A stretch of 64,000 nucleotides of DNA from Roseateles sp. (GTDB lineage: Bacteria; Pseudomonadota; Gammaproteobacteria; Burkholderiales; Burkholderiaceae_C), in NCBI GenBank assembly GCA_016790285.1, contig JAEUPJ010000033.1, forward strand, positions 29,560 to 93,559, read 5' to 3'. The notes below the pieces were generated by a model, which searched no databases, had not been told where the DNA came from, and saw only the letters and a list, made by a program, of their open reading frames with translations. Made by a program: the position numbers and the translations under genes. The stretch's first letter is position 1. The number at the start of each line of letters is the position of its first letter. Shown here one piece after another: positions 9,009 to 16,852 of the stretch.

Positions 9009-10012
9009 GTCGGGAACCATTTGGCGCACACGCAGCGCGCGCACTCGGGCCGCTGGCCCGCCTGGATGGCGGCGCGCAGCTGGCGCTGGGCCGGGGTGTT
9101 GAGCGCGGCGCCGAGGCCAGCTTCGCCCAGCCCGCCGGCACCGGCGATGAAGAAGCAGGGCCGCAGCCCCCCGTCGGCCTCGACGACGACCGAGTGCTGC
9201 GGCGCGTTGCAGCGCACCGCCGGCGGGTCGGCCAGGCCCAGGTGGGCGCGGTAGTGCGCCTCGATGCGCCCGAGCTTGGCCGGGCTCTCGGCAATGAAGC
9301 CGCTCGCGAAGTCGTCGGCATGCGCCTGCGCCAGCCGCGCCAGGCTGGCCGCCAGCACAGGCATGTCGTCTTCGCGCAGGGCCACCTGGTCATCAGGCTT
9401 GCCGTGGCGCCCGAACGCGGCCTCGTGGGCGACGTCGGCGGCCAGGAAAGAGATGCTGGCCACGCCAAGCTTGTGCGCCAGCGCGACAAGCTCGGGCAGC
9501 TCACCCGCATTGCCCCGCTGCACGGTCACGCGCAGGCTCACGGGCAGCCCCTCGCGCACGGCGGCCCGCACCCCGGCGCAGACGGCCTCGAAGGCGTCCA
9601 GCCCACGGATGCGCGCGTAGCTGGCGGCACTGGCGCCGTCCAGCGACACCGTCACCTGCTCGAAGTGACGCGCCACCTCGCCGGCCTGCTTGGCCAGCGC
9701 GAGCCCGGCGGTGAGCAGCCACAGCCGCAGGCCCTGGGCGCGCAGCCGGGCCGCGATGTCGCCCCACTGAGGGTGCAGCAGCGGCTCGCCGCCGGAGACG
9801 AGCACCGTCTCGACGCCGAGCGCCTGCAACCCCGGCAGCAACTGCTCGACGGTGGCGAGGTCGATGTCGCGCCGGCCATGCCGCCAGTAGTCGCAACTCA
9901 CACAGCGCGAGTTGCAGCGCTCGGTAAGGTACAGGGTCGCCAGGCGCAGCCGCGTGAGCGCCGGCGCGAGGGCGCCGGCCGCGGGCATGGCGATGACGCT
10001 AGAACATGGCAT
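9005..10012 (-). CDS. Radical SAM protein with SPASM-like C-terminal cysteines
   Basis: A protein of 335 residues (327 if the alternative ATG at 9988 is used). The cluster motif ERCNSRCVSCDYW supplies C33, C37 and C40, and VSGGEPLLHPQW is the SAM-binding GGE motif. The C-terminus has further cysteines (VRCNAPQHS, LRPCFFIAG, CARCVCAKWFPT) arranged like a short SPASM/twitch domain for auxiliary iron-sulfur clusters. Such proteins modify peptides or carry out oxidations. ATG 10012 has GAG 4 nt upstream and lies inside the last codons of the porin gene. ATG 9988 has no clear ribosome site. The stop overlaps the next methyltransferase start as ATGA. Confidence 0.8.
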   Translation of the reverse strand: MPCSSVIAMPAAGALAPALTRLRLATLYLTERCNSRCVSCDYWRHGRRDIDLATVEQLLPGLQALGVETVLVSGGEPLLHPQWGDIAARLRAQGLRLWLLTAGLALAKQAGEVARHFEQVTVSLDGASAASYARIRGLDAFEAVCAGVRAAVREGLPVSLRVTVQRGNAGELPELVALAHKLGVASISFLAADVAHEAAFGRHGKPDDQVALREDDMPVLAASLARLAQAHADDFASGFIAESPAKLGRIEAHYRAHLGLADPPAVRCNAPQHSVVVEADGGLRPCFFIAGAGGLGEAGLGAALNTPAQRQLRAAIQAGQRPECARCVCAKWFPT

Positions 10013-11081
10013 GCAGCTCGACGAAGGTCTGCCGCCGGTTGTCCACCGCGTTCTGCGGGATGCCGCCGAACTTGCGGCTGCCGGCGCGCAGCTGCACGAA
10101 GGCGATGGGCGTGTACTCGTAGACGAGGCTGTAGCGCACCTTGTTGTCGTTGGCCACGCGCCGGTCAGGGTCCAGGTATTCGCTGGTGAGCTTGAGGTTG
10201 TGGCCCTGCTGCACGAGCCAGTTGGCCTCCAGCAGCGTCGCAACCTGACGGCGCTTGCCCTCGGGGTAGCCCTCGTCGCTGACGAGGTCGATCTCGGCCA
10301 GCCAGGCCACCGGGCCGGTGGTGGTCCCGGCGAACAGGCCCCAGGCCTGGCGACCGCCTGCCGAGGACTTCACCTGCGCCGCCGCCGCACCGACACGGCC
10401 CCAGGGCTGCATCCAGATCGCCTGCGCGGTGGTCTGGTGGCCCGTCACGCTGCCCTTGTTGCCGGGCCCGTTGCTGCGCACGACCTGGATGGACCACTCG
10501 TCGCTCTCATGACCCAGCTCCAGGCCCTTGTCGGGCACCGTCATGCTGACGCCGCTGAGCTGGCGCACGAAGGCCAGGCTGTCCTGCAGCCGCCACCCGA
10601 ACGGCAGGTAGAACTGGCCAGCCTTGGCATACCAGCCCAGGCCCGGCGTGGACAGGCGCACGTAGGCTTCCTGCCGCTCCGACTTGCCCGGCGCCACCTG
10701 CTGGTCGAGGTAGGCACCGAGGTAGTCCTTGATGAGCTGCACGTCGGCATACAGCCGCGTCTGCTCGGTGCCGCCGACGCTGCGCGTGGGCTGGCCGGAG
10801 ACCGACGTGCGCGTCGTGGCGGTGCGCAGGTCGCCGCCCAGGCGCAGGCGGTCGTCGAACAGGGAGCCGTTCCAGCCCTGCAGCGCCTCCGGCAGCGAAT
10901 TGGCCGGAATGACGTTCTGCGTGAAGCTGTTGCCCACCGCATTGCGCAGGCCGCCGCCCGTGGGGTTGACGTGGCAGGCCACGCACTTGAGCCCGGCGCG
11001 GATGGCCAGGTAGGGCTCGGCGCGCGCCGCCTGGAAGCACAGGGCCAGGGCCAGGCCCAGCAGCAGTCGCACGGCCATCAT
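9999..11081 (-). CDS. Outer-membrane porin-like protein with N-terminal heme c motif
   Basis: A 360-residue protein. A signal peptide (residues 1-21, cut after ARA) is followed by LKCVACHVNPTGGGLRN, in which C33, C36 and H37 form a CxxCH heme-attachment site. The remaining 300 residues show alternating amphipathic strands and end in an aromatic residue (ELHAMF), as outer-membrane beta barrels do. A one-heme cytochrome fused to a porin is the architecture of Cyc2-type iron oxidases, but I cannot show homology to Cyc2. Its ATG overlaps the stop of the cytochrome-like lipoprotein gene (ATGATG). The heme motif could instead be structural. Confidence 0.72.
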   Translation of the reverse strand: MMAVRLLLGLALALCFQAARAEPYLAIRAGLKCVACHVNPTGGGLRNAVGNSFTQNVIPANSLPEALQGWNGSLFDDRLRLGGDLRTATTRTSVSGQPTRSVGGTEQTRLYADVQLIKDYLGAYLDQQVAPGKSERQEAYVRLSTPGLGWYAKAGQFYLPFGWRLQDSLAFVRQLSGVSMTVPDKGLELGHESDEWSIQVVRSNGPGNKGSVTGHQTTAQAIWMQPWGRVGAAAAQVKSSAGGRQAWGLFAGTTTGPVAWLAEIDLVSDEGYPEGKRRQVATLLEANWLVQQGHNLKLTSEYLDPDRRVANDNKVRYSLVYEYTPIAFVQLRAGSRKFGGIPQNAVDNRRQTFVELHAMF

Positions 11082-11527
11082 TTCTGGGCTCCGTTGTTGA
11101 TCCATTGGCGGATGAGGTTGATGCTCTGCGCGTCGAGGTAGGGGCCGCCCAGCGGCATGCGCGCGCCCACGGCCTGGTGGCCTTCGAGCTTGTGGATGAG
11201 GTAGCTGTTGGCTGCGTCGCCCGGGGCCACGCGCATCAGCGAAGGCACCTCGCTGCTCGCCGCGCCCACCAGCAGCGCGTAGCTGTTGGTGGCGTCCAGC
11301 CGCAGGCCGCGCGGCGCGGCGGCACCGGCATGGCAGGCCGTGCACATCGGGGTGAACACGTGCGACTGGATGGAAGCGAAGCTCGCCGTCATGGGCCCGC
11401 TCGGGTCGACACCTTCGCCAAGCGGTCGCCCGTTGGCGTCCAGCCCGTCGCCACTGCCGCCGCCGCATCCGGCCACCGTCAAGGCCACGAGGCCCAGCGC
11501 GGCCCAAAGCCTTCTCGAGTTCATCAT
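11078..11527 (-). CDS. Cytochrome c-like lipoprotein
   Basis: A 149-residue exported lipoprotein. The lipobox is LTVAGC with C21 acylated, followed by a Gly/Ser/Asp-rich linker. The domain carries MCTACHAGAA (C62, C65, H66; CxxCH) and ends with a region containing RMPLGG, whose methionine is the likely distal heme ligand, then LIRQWINNGAQ. This matches the small cytochrome domain seen in PSD1/planctomycete-type cytochromes. AAAGGA lies 2 nt before the first of two tandem ATGs (5 nt before the second), so the second may be used. It is the first gene of the long unit and is preceded by a putative ECF promoter at 11556-11589. It would hand electrons to or from the heme porin encoded next. Confidence 0.8.
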   Translation of the reverse strand: MMNSRRLWAALGLVALTVAGCGGGSGDGLDANGRPLGEGVDPSGPMTASFASIQSHVFTPMCTACHAGAAAPRGLRLDATNSYALLVGAASSEVPSLMRVAPGDAANSYLIHKLEGHQAVGARMPLGGPYLDAQSINLIRQWINNGAQK

Positions 11528-11555
11528 CGTCCGTCCTTTACCGGGTCTCACTCGG

Positions 11556-11589
11556 CCGTGAGTGCCACGAGAAGGCGGACAGGTTCAAA
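11556..11589 (-). promoter_or_regulatory. Putative ECF-sigma promoter of the cytochrome/porin/radical SAM unit
   Basis: Read on the minus strand, TTTGAACC (11589-11582) is followed by exactly 16 nt and then GCACTCACG (11565-11557). The same two blocks with the same spacing precede the sigma gene (14784-14752). The -35-like block overlaps the stop codon of the upstream porin gene. The -10-like block ends about 30 nt before the cytochrome-like lipoprotein start. GAAC-type -35 elements are usual for ECF sigma factors. Regulation by the adjacent sigma factor is inferred from the match alone. Confidence 0.55.
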
Positions 11590-12295
11590 AGGCGGTGGTC
11601 AAGCTCAACAAGCCGGTACGGCGGCGCGTCGCTTCGGTCCACACATAGGGCCCGCCGCGACCGGCGCCCACCCAGGCGAGCTGCACTTCCGTGCTGCCGC
11701 CCAGCTGCCACGACAGCCCCAGCTGCACGTCAGCGCGCCAGGCGCGGCGCGTGTCGCCATAGGCCGAGGCTCGCCCTCCCCAGCCGCGCAGCCAGCCCAC
11801 GTGGCTCACCGCAGCAACGCCGTCGCCCAGCGGCCAACGCGCGCCGAGTTCCACATAGAGCGTGCGTTGGCCGATGCCGTAGTAGTCGGGCGACGCGTAG
11901 GCACGCAGCGTCCAGCCGCTGCCCAGAAGGCCCACGTAGGCTTCCTGGTAGTCGTAGTGGGACACGTTCTCGTAGAAGCGCGCCGTGACGCCCATCTCGC
12001 CGTCCAGCCCTGTGGCCAGCGCCACCACGCGGCCGGCATAGGCCTGCAGCGTCGCGCCCTGGCGCTGCGTGAAGCGTGCATGGCCGAGCTGGGCGCCTGC
12101 GTACCAGCCCGCCTCGCCGTCCCAGGCCAGGCCGGCCTGTGCGCTGGGCCGGTTGTCGCTGTAGGACACGCCGCGCTCACGCGCGTCGGTCTGGGCCGAG
12201 ATCGTGCCGCCCACGTCGGCGCGCGCGAACGCCACACTGCCGAGCAGTGTGGCGAGCAGCAGGGTCCGTCGAGCCGGGCGCGCGGGGGGAGACAT
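11585..12295 (-). CDS. TorF-type putative outer-membrane porin
   Basis: A 236-residue exported protein. The Arg-rich signal peptide (PARPARRTLLLATLLGSVAFARA) precedes a domain rich in alternating strands with repeated GLAWDGEAGWYAGAQLG-like segments, ending in LTTAF with a terminal phenylalanine. The opening DVGGTISAQTDARERGVSYS resembles the TIGR02001 family (putative porins of about 220-250 residues). It should form a small barrel in the outer membrane. Its start overlaps the stop of the subtilisin-like protease gene (TGATG), making it the last gene of the sigma/anti-sigma/protease operon. The solute is unknown. Confidence 0.72.
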   Translation of the reverse strand: MSPPARPARRTLLLATLLGSVAFARADVGGTISAQTDARERGVSYSDNRPSAQAGLAWDGEAGWYAGAQLGHARFTQRQGATLQAYAGRVVALATGLDGEMGVTARFYENVSHYDYQEAYVGLLGSGWTLRAYASPDYYGIGQRTLYVELGARWPLGDGVAAVSHVGWLRGWGGRASAYGDTRRAWRADVQLGLSWQLGGSTEVQLAWVGAGRGGPYVWTEATRRRTGLLSLTTAF

Positions 12296-13506
12296 CAGTC
12301 GGGAGTCTGCCCCAGCGGTGTGCAACCCGGCGAGCGCCCCTGCAGATGACGGGCCAACGTGGCGCAACTGTCGATGCGGCCCTGGGCGGCAGTGACCAGC
12401 GCCGTCCTGAGCATGGTGGCGCCGCGGCTGCCGTCCAGCTCCCTCACCAGGGCCAGCAGCCCGGCTGCGTGGGCCGCCGCGAAGGACGAGCCCGACACGA
12501 GCGCGAAGCCGCCACCCACGGCCGTGCTCGGCACGTCGCGCCCCGGTGCGGTGACGGCGCCCAAGGGCAATGGCGGCGCGCTGCCCACGACGAGCACGCC
12601 GCGATGGTTGGCCGGGAAAGGCCCCCCGCTGCCGGGCAGTGCGGCCACCACCGTGGCCCCGCGCGCCAGGGCCTGATCCAGCAGCAGCGCCAGCAGCCGG
12701 TCGTCGGGCCCGCCCAGGCTCATGTTGATGATGTGCGCGCCCTGCTGGATGGCCGCATACAGGGCCTTGGCCAGGCCGAGGCTGGTGCACAGGGTCTGCT
12801 CCTGCGGGGCCTGCCAGCAGGCCCGCAGGGCCAGCAGCCGCGCCTGCGGCGCCACGCCGGCGATGCCCAGGCCGTTGTCGGCCCGCGCCGCGATGATGCC
12901 GGCTACCGCGGTGCCATGCCCCTCGGCGGGCGAGGCGCGGTCGTCGACGAAGTTCTCGTTGGCAACAACCTGCCCCGCCAGGTCGGGGTGGCGCACGTCG
13001 ACGCCGCTGTCCACCACCGCCACGCGCACGCCGCGGCCGGTGGCGAGCTTGTGCAACTCGGCCAGGTGCCACTGCTGGGCGGCAGGCTGCGCAGCGTAGA
13101 GCGGCTCCTGCTGGGCACCCTGCGCGCGGTACAGCCCGACCGGCTGGGCCCACGCGACGCGCCGGTCTTCCGAGACGGCGCGGGCGACGTCAGCCGAGGT
13201 CCGGTTGTCGCCATCGGCCAGCCGCATGACGAAGCAGTCCACGCCGGCCAGCGGCATCGCCCACTGGCTGCGCATCTCCAGCCGGTAGGCCTTGGCCAGG
13301 GACTCGGCCACCTGCTGGCGCGACTGGCGCCCCACGCCCTCGCCGTAGGTGCCGGCATAGCTGCCGTCGGGCCGGTAGTGGGCCTTGGGCAGCTGCAGCA
13401 TCACGAGCACCTGCCGCTCGGCCTCCTCGGCCTGGGCATGGGCGGTGTTGCCCGCCAGGCACAGCAGCAGCGCCAGCAGCGCCAGCAGCGTCCACAGCAG
13501 CTTCAT
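12295..13506 (-). CDS. S8 (subtilisin-like) serine peptidase
   Basis: A 403-residue exported protease. A hydrophobic signal peptide (residues 1-24, ending THAHA-like at TAHAQ) is followed by a prodomain-like region (about 30-130) and a subtilase domain. The catalytic triad is visible: D166 in VAVVDSGVD, H197 in EGHGTAVAG and S341 in SGSSFAAAHAAG. The oxyanion region lies near PGSGGPFPANH, where the usual Asn is replaced or shifted. The start overlaps the anti-sigma stop (ATGA). The co-operonic anti-sigma factor ends in a segment that resembles an S8 prodomain, so the protease may act on, or be restrained by, that protein. This is inference. Confidence 0.87.
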   Translation of the reverse strand: MKLLWTLLALLALLLCLAGNTAHAQAEEAERQVLVMLQLPKAHYRPDGSYAGTYGEGVGRQSRQQVAESLAKAYRLEMRSQWAMPLAGVDCFVMRLADGDNRTSADVARAVSEDRRVAWAQPVGLYRAQGAQQEPLYAAQPAAQQWHLAELHKLATGRGVRVAVVDSGVDVRHPDLAGQVVANENFVDDRASPAEGHGTAVAGIIAARADNGLGIAGVAPQARLLALRACWQAPQEQTLCTSLGLAKALYAAIQQGAHIINMSLGGPDDRLLALLLDQALARGATVVAALPGSGGPFPANHRGVLVVGSAPPLPLGAVTAPGRDVPSTAVGGGFALVSGSSFAAAHAAGLLALVRELDGSRGATMLRTALVTAAQGRIDSCATLARHLQGRSPGCTPLGQTPD

Positions 13507-14114
13507 CGGGCAGGCCCCGGCTGCAGCGGCTCGGCCATCGCCACGATGGGCGCGGCGCGCAGCGCGGCCAGCCCCCCGGCGTCGATGCGCAGCAGCCAGG
13601 CGCCCGTCTCGGTCGGCCCGGCGACGATGCCGGCCTTCTCGGCCTGAAGCAGCTCGCGCACCGCCTGCTCGCTGGTGCCCGGCTTGAACATCACGAGGGC
13701 GTCGGCCACCACGGGCGCCGTTCCGGCCGCGGAGAGGCCCTGGTAGGCGGGCTCGTCCTGGCGCGTGGTGAGCAGCACACCCAGCAGCACCGCCACCGCG
13801 GCGCCCTGCAGGCCCAGGGCCCAGGGCATCCACCGCGGGGCGGGGGCTCGCTTGGGGCGCGCGGGCGTCATCAGCGCATGCATGCGCGCCAGGCCCGCCT
13901 CGACGTCGCCAACCGGGGCCGGCGTGCCGGCCACATGCATCAGCGTCTGCATGGGCTGCTCGGCGGCCATCTCCTGGCGGCAGGCCGTGCATTGCATCAG
14001 GTGCTGCTGCACCTGGGCCATCTCGGCATCGTCCAGCTGGCCACGGGCATACCAGGGCAGCAGCGCCTGCACGGCGGCATGCTCGTCCTGCTCCATCGGG
14101 ATCACGGTACTCAT
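13503..14114 (-). CDS. Anti-sigma factor with zinc-finger domain
   Basis: A 203-residue single-pass membrane protein. The cytoplasmic N-terminus has the zf-HC2 zinc site (QHLMQCTACRQE: H, C, C near residues 38-46) typical of ZAS anti-sigma factors that bind region sigma-2/4. One transmembrane helix lies at about 96-116 (MPWALGLQGAAVAVLLGVLL). The periplasmic C-terminus (VMFKPGTSEQAVRELLQAEK, then GPTETGAWLLRI) looks like the first half of a subtilase prodomain. The gene overlaps the sigma gene and the protease gene (ATGA at both ends). It should hold the ECF sigma factor inactive at the membrane until a periplasmic signal releases it. Confidence 0.85.
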   Translation of the reverse strand: MSTVIPMEQDEHAAVQALLPWYARGQLDDAEMAQVQQHLMQCTACRQEMAAEQPMQTLMHVAGTPAPVGDVEAGLARMHALMTPARPKRAPAPRWMPWALGLQGAAVAVLLGVLLTTRQDEPAYQGLSAAGTAPVVADALVMFKPGTSEQAVRELLQAEKAGIVAGPTETGAWLLRIDAGGLAALRAAPIVAMAEPLQPGPAR

Positions 14115-14734
14115 CGCAGGTCTCCTTGATGACCGGCCAGGTCATCGAGCAGCTGGCGCAAGCGCCGCCGCGCATAAAACATCCGGGTCTTGACCGTCTC
14201 GGCCGGGCAGCCCACCACCTCGGCGATCTCGGCATAGGCCATGTCGTGGAAGTAGCACAGCTCCACCACCGCGCGGTGCTCGGGCGAGAGCTCGGCCATG
14301 GCGCCCCGCAACCGGCCGCGCAGCTGGGCCAGGCCCAGGGTCTGCTCGGGGCCAGGGCCTGTGTCCACAGGCTCCTCGGCCTCTTCGGCATCCACCGGCA
14401 GGTCCTGGCGGCTCAGGGCCTTGAGGGCCTTGCGGTAGGCAATGCCGAAGATCCAGGTGGAGAGCTTGCTGCGCCCGTCGAAGCTGTCGGCACGCTGCCA
14501 GACCACCAGCAGGGTGTCGTTGAGCACCTCTTCCAGCAGGTCGGCCTGGCGCAGCATGTGGGCCAGGAAACGCGACAGCCGCGGGTGGTAGAGCCGGTAC
14601 AGGGCGTCGAACTCGGCGCGCCGGCCGCGCCGGATGCCCTCCAGCAGGCCCAGCTCCAGGGCCTCGGACGCGGGCCCACGCCCGGTGTCGGGCGCGTCAT
14701 CGCGCTTTTTCTTGAGGTTGAGCCACTTCAACAT
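14111..14734 (-). CDS. ECF-family RNA polymerase sigma factor
   Basis: A 207-residue sigma-70-family factor of the extracytoplasmic-function type. Region 2 spans about 30-95 (EFDALYRLYHPRLSRFLAHM, then DTLLVVWQRADSFDG and STWIFGIAYRKAL). Region 4 spans about 140-195 with the helix-turn-helix YAEIAEVVGCPAETVKTRMF. An acidic linker (DAEEAEEPVDTGPGPEQ) joins them. ATG 14734 is preceded by AAGGA 6 nt upstream. A GAAC-type promoter copy at 14752-14784 suggests autoregulation. It heads an operon with its anti-sigma factor, an S8 protease and a porin. Confidence 0.92.
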   Translation of the reverse strand: MLKWLNLKKKRDDAPDTGRGPASEALELGLLEGIRRGRRAEFDALYRLYHPRLSRFLAHMLRQADLLEEVLNDTLLVVWQRADSFDGRSKLSTWIFGIAYRKALKALSRQDLPVDAEEAEEPVDTGPGPEQTLGLAQLRGRLRGAMAELSPEHRAVVELCYFHDMAYAEIAEVVGCPAETVKTRMFYARRRLRQLLDDLAGHQGDLR

Positions 14735-14751
14735 GGGGGTCCTTGGTTGCG

Positions 14752-14784
14752 CGTGTGTACCTGGGGGGCGCAAAAAGGTTCAAA
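14752..14784 (-). promoter_or_regulatory. Putative autoregulatory ECF promoter of the sigma operon
   Basis: On the minus strand TTTGAACC (14784-14777), 16 nt, then GTACACACG (14760-14752). The -10-like block lies about 18 nt from the sigma ATG. The identical layout occurs before the cytochrome-like lipoprotein gene. Two instances with the same spacing, both adjacent to a sigma factor gene, make a shared promoter class likely; there is no experimental support in the sequence. Confidence 0.55.
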
Positions 14785-14809
14785 GCCATCGTAAGGGCGG
14801 CCGAGGCGC

Positions 14810-14815
14810 TATCGT
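14810..14815 (+). promoter_or_regulatory. Possible -10 element for leaderless transcript (MlaE-like gene)
   Basis: TATCGT lies 7 nt before the ATG at 14823 and no Shine-Dalgarno sequence is visible. A start site 7-8 nt after the hexamer would fall on the ATG, giving a leaderless mRNA. There is no clear -35 hexamer. Confidence 0.3.
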
Positions 14816-14822
14816 TGCGCCC

Positions 14823-15995
14823 ATGAGCGACGCTGGCGCCTGGCCCCTGCAGAGTCCGCCCCTGGCCCCGGCCGGGGCAGGCGACGCGGGCGCCGACGCG
14901 CCGCCCCGGCTGGAGCCTGCGGGGCCGCGCGAATGGCGCGTGGCGGGCGACTGGACCGTGCTGGCCCTGCGCGAGCACTACGAGACCTTCCGCCAGCAGG
15001 TGGCCGCCGCCGTGGCCGGCGCCCCCGACGCGCTTTGGGACCTGCGCGGCCTGCAGCGCCTGGACACCGCCGGCGCGCTGCTGCTGTGGCAGGGCTGGGG
15101 CCTGAAGCCGCCCGGCCGGCTGCTGTGGCTGCCGGAGCACGTGACGCTGTTCTCGCAGTTCATGCAGCCCACGGCGCTACCCCGGCGCCGCCCGAGCCTG
15201 GGCCCCGGCCTGGCGCTCGCCAGCCAGAAGCTGATGGCTTTCGCCCAGCACGGGGTGGACCTCGTCGCGCTGGTGGGCCGGCTGCTGCTGGACCTGCTGC
15301 GCATGCTGCGCCACCCGGGGCTGATCGGCTGGCGCGAGATTTCAGCCAACGTCTACCGCACCGGTGCCCAGGCGCTGCCGATCACGGCGCTGGTGGGGTT
15401 CCTCGTCGGGCTGACGCTGTCCTACCTGATCTCCAAGCAGCTCAAGGCCTATGGCGCGGACATCTTCGTCATCAACATCCTGGGCCTGGCGGTGCTGCGG
15501 GAGCTGGGGCCGCTGCTGGCGGCCATCATCGTGGCGGGGCGCTCGGGCTCGGCCATGACGGCGCAGATCGGCGTCATGCGGGTCACGCAGGAGCTGGACG
15601 CGCTGTCGGTGATGGGCATTTCCCACACCGTTCGGCTGGTGGCGCCCAAGGTGCTGGCGCTGGCGGTGTCGCTGCCGCTCGTGGCGCTGTGGACGAGCGC
15701 CCTCATGCTGCTGGGCGGCATGACGGCCGCGCGCGCGCAGCTCGGCATCGACCCGGTGCAGTTCCTGCACACCCTGCCCAGCGTCGTGGAGCCCGCCAAC
15801 CTGTGGCTGGGCTGGAGCAAGTCGGTCATCTTCGGCGCGCTGATCGCGCTGCTGGCTTCTCACTTCGGGCTGCGCGTCAAGCCCAACACCGAGAGCCTCG
15901 GGCAGAGCGTGACGCAGTCGGTGGTGACGGCGATCACCCTCGTCATCGTCGTGGACGCGGTGTTCGCCGTGCTGTTCAGCAACGTGGGGATCTGA
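14823..15995 (+). CDS. MlaE-family ABC transporter permease with N-terminal STAS-like domain
   Basis: A 390-residue inner-membrane permease of the MlaE/YrbE family. Residues 1-115 are soluble and STAS-like (WRVAGDWTVLALREHYETF, then LWDLRGLQRLDTAGALLLW). This takes the place of a separate MlaB protein. The permease domain (about 150-390) holds the family signatures SANVYRTGAQALPITALVGF, LRELGPLLAAIIVAGRSGSA and MRVTQELDALSVMGI. It should form the membrane core of a phospholipid or hydrophobic-substrate transporter with the next three genes. The start at 14823 lacks a ribosome-binding site and may be leaderless. It is divergent from the sigma operon. Confidence 0.93.
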   Translation: MSDAGAWPLQSPPLAPAGAGDAGADAPPRLEPAGPREWRVAGDWTVLALREHYETFRQQVAAAVAGAPDALWDLRGLQRLDTAGALLLWQGWGLKPPGRLLWLPEHVTLFSQFMQPTALPRRRPSLGPGLALASQKLMAFAQHGVDLVALVGRLLLDLLRMLRHPGLIGWREISANVYRTGAQALPITALVGFLVGLTLSYLISKQLKAYGADIFVINILGLAVLRELGPLLAAIIVAGRSGSAMTAQIGVMRVTQELDALSVMGISHTVRLVAPKVLALAVSLPLVALWTSALMLLGGMTAARAQLGIDPVQFLHTLPSVVEPANLWLGWSKSVIFGALIALLASHFGLRVKPNTESLGQSVTQSVVTAITLVIVVDAVFAVLFSNVGI

Positions 15996-15999
15996 CGCC

Positions 16000-16842
16000 A
16001 TGGACGCCGTCATCGAAGTCGACAACGTGACCACGGCCTACGGCGGGCACGTCATCCACCGCCATCTCAACCTGACGGTGCACCGGGGCGAGGTCATGGC
16101 GCTCATCGGCGGCTCGGGCTCGGGCAAGACGACCCTGCTGCGCCTGCTGCTCGGCCTGGAGGTGCCGCAGGCGGGCAGCGTGAAGATCTTCGGCCACCCG
16201 CTCGGGCGCTGCGCCGCGCGCGACCTGGAGCGCGTGCGCTACCGCTGGGGCGTGCTGTTCCAGAGCGGCGCGCTGTTCTCGGCACTCAACGTGTTCGACA
16301 ACATCGCCCTGCCGCTGCGCGAGCTCGGCAGCGTGCCGCGCGACCTGATCAAGCCGCTGGTGATGCTCAAGCTCGCGCAGGTGGGCCTCAAGCCCGAAGA
16401 CGCGCTCAAGCGGCCGGCGGAGCTGTCGGGCGGCATGGTCAAGCGCGTGTCGCTGGCCCGCGCCCTCATCCTCGACCCGCAGCTGCTCTTCCTGGACGAG
16501 CCCACCGCCGGCCTGGACCCCGACAGCAGCAAGCAGTTCGTGAAGCTGCTGCGCCGGCTGCGCCAGGAGCTGGGCCTGACCGTCGTCATGGTCACGCACG
16601 ACGTCGACACGCTGTTCGCCGTCGTCGACCGCGTGGCCGTGCTGGCCGACCAGCACATCGTCGCCTGCGGCCCGCTGGCCGAGGTGGCGCGCCTGCCCCA
16701 CCCCTTCGTGCGCAACTTCTTCCTCGGCCATGTGGAGCGCTGCGCCGAGGACGACCTGCGCCGTTTCCGACTGAGCCTGGACGACACGTCCGACGACGGC
16801 GGCGTCCCGGCCGTCCTGCGCGGCGAAGAAGCCCTCCACTGA
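16000..16842 (+). CDS. ABC transporter ATP-binding protein (MlaF-like)
   Basis: A 280-residue ATPase. The Walker A motif is GGSGSGKTTLLR, the ABC signature is LSGGMVKRVSLARAL, the Walker B motif is LLFLDEPTAGLDP and the switch histidine is in VMVTHDVDT. The Q-loop segment VLFQSGALFSALNVFDNIAL is characteristic of MlaF-type ATPases. It begins 4 nt after the permease stop and should power lipid movement between the inner membrane and the periplasmic MlaD-like ring. The C-terminal 40 residues extend beyond the usual core and are acidic. Confidence 0.94.
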   Translation: MDAVIEVDNVTTAYGGHVIHRHLNLTVHRGEVMALIGGSGSGKTTLLRLLLGLEVPQAGSVKIFGHPLGRCAARDLERVRYRWGVLFQSGALFSALNVFDNIALPLRELGSVPRDLIKPLVMLKLAQVGLKPEDALKRPAELSGGMVKRVSLARALILDPQLLFLDEPTAGLDPDSSKQFVKLLRRLRQELGLTVVMVTHDVDTLFAVVDRVAVLADQHIVACGPLAEVARLPHPFVRNFFLGHVERCAEDDLRRFRLSLDDTSDDGGVPAVLRGEEALH

Positions 16843-16852
16843 CCCGACCTCC

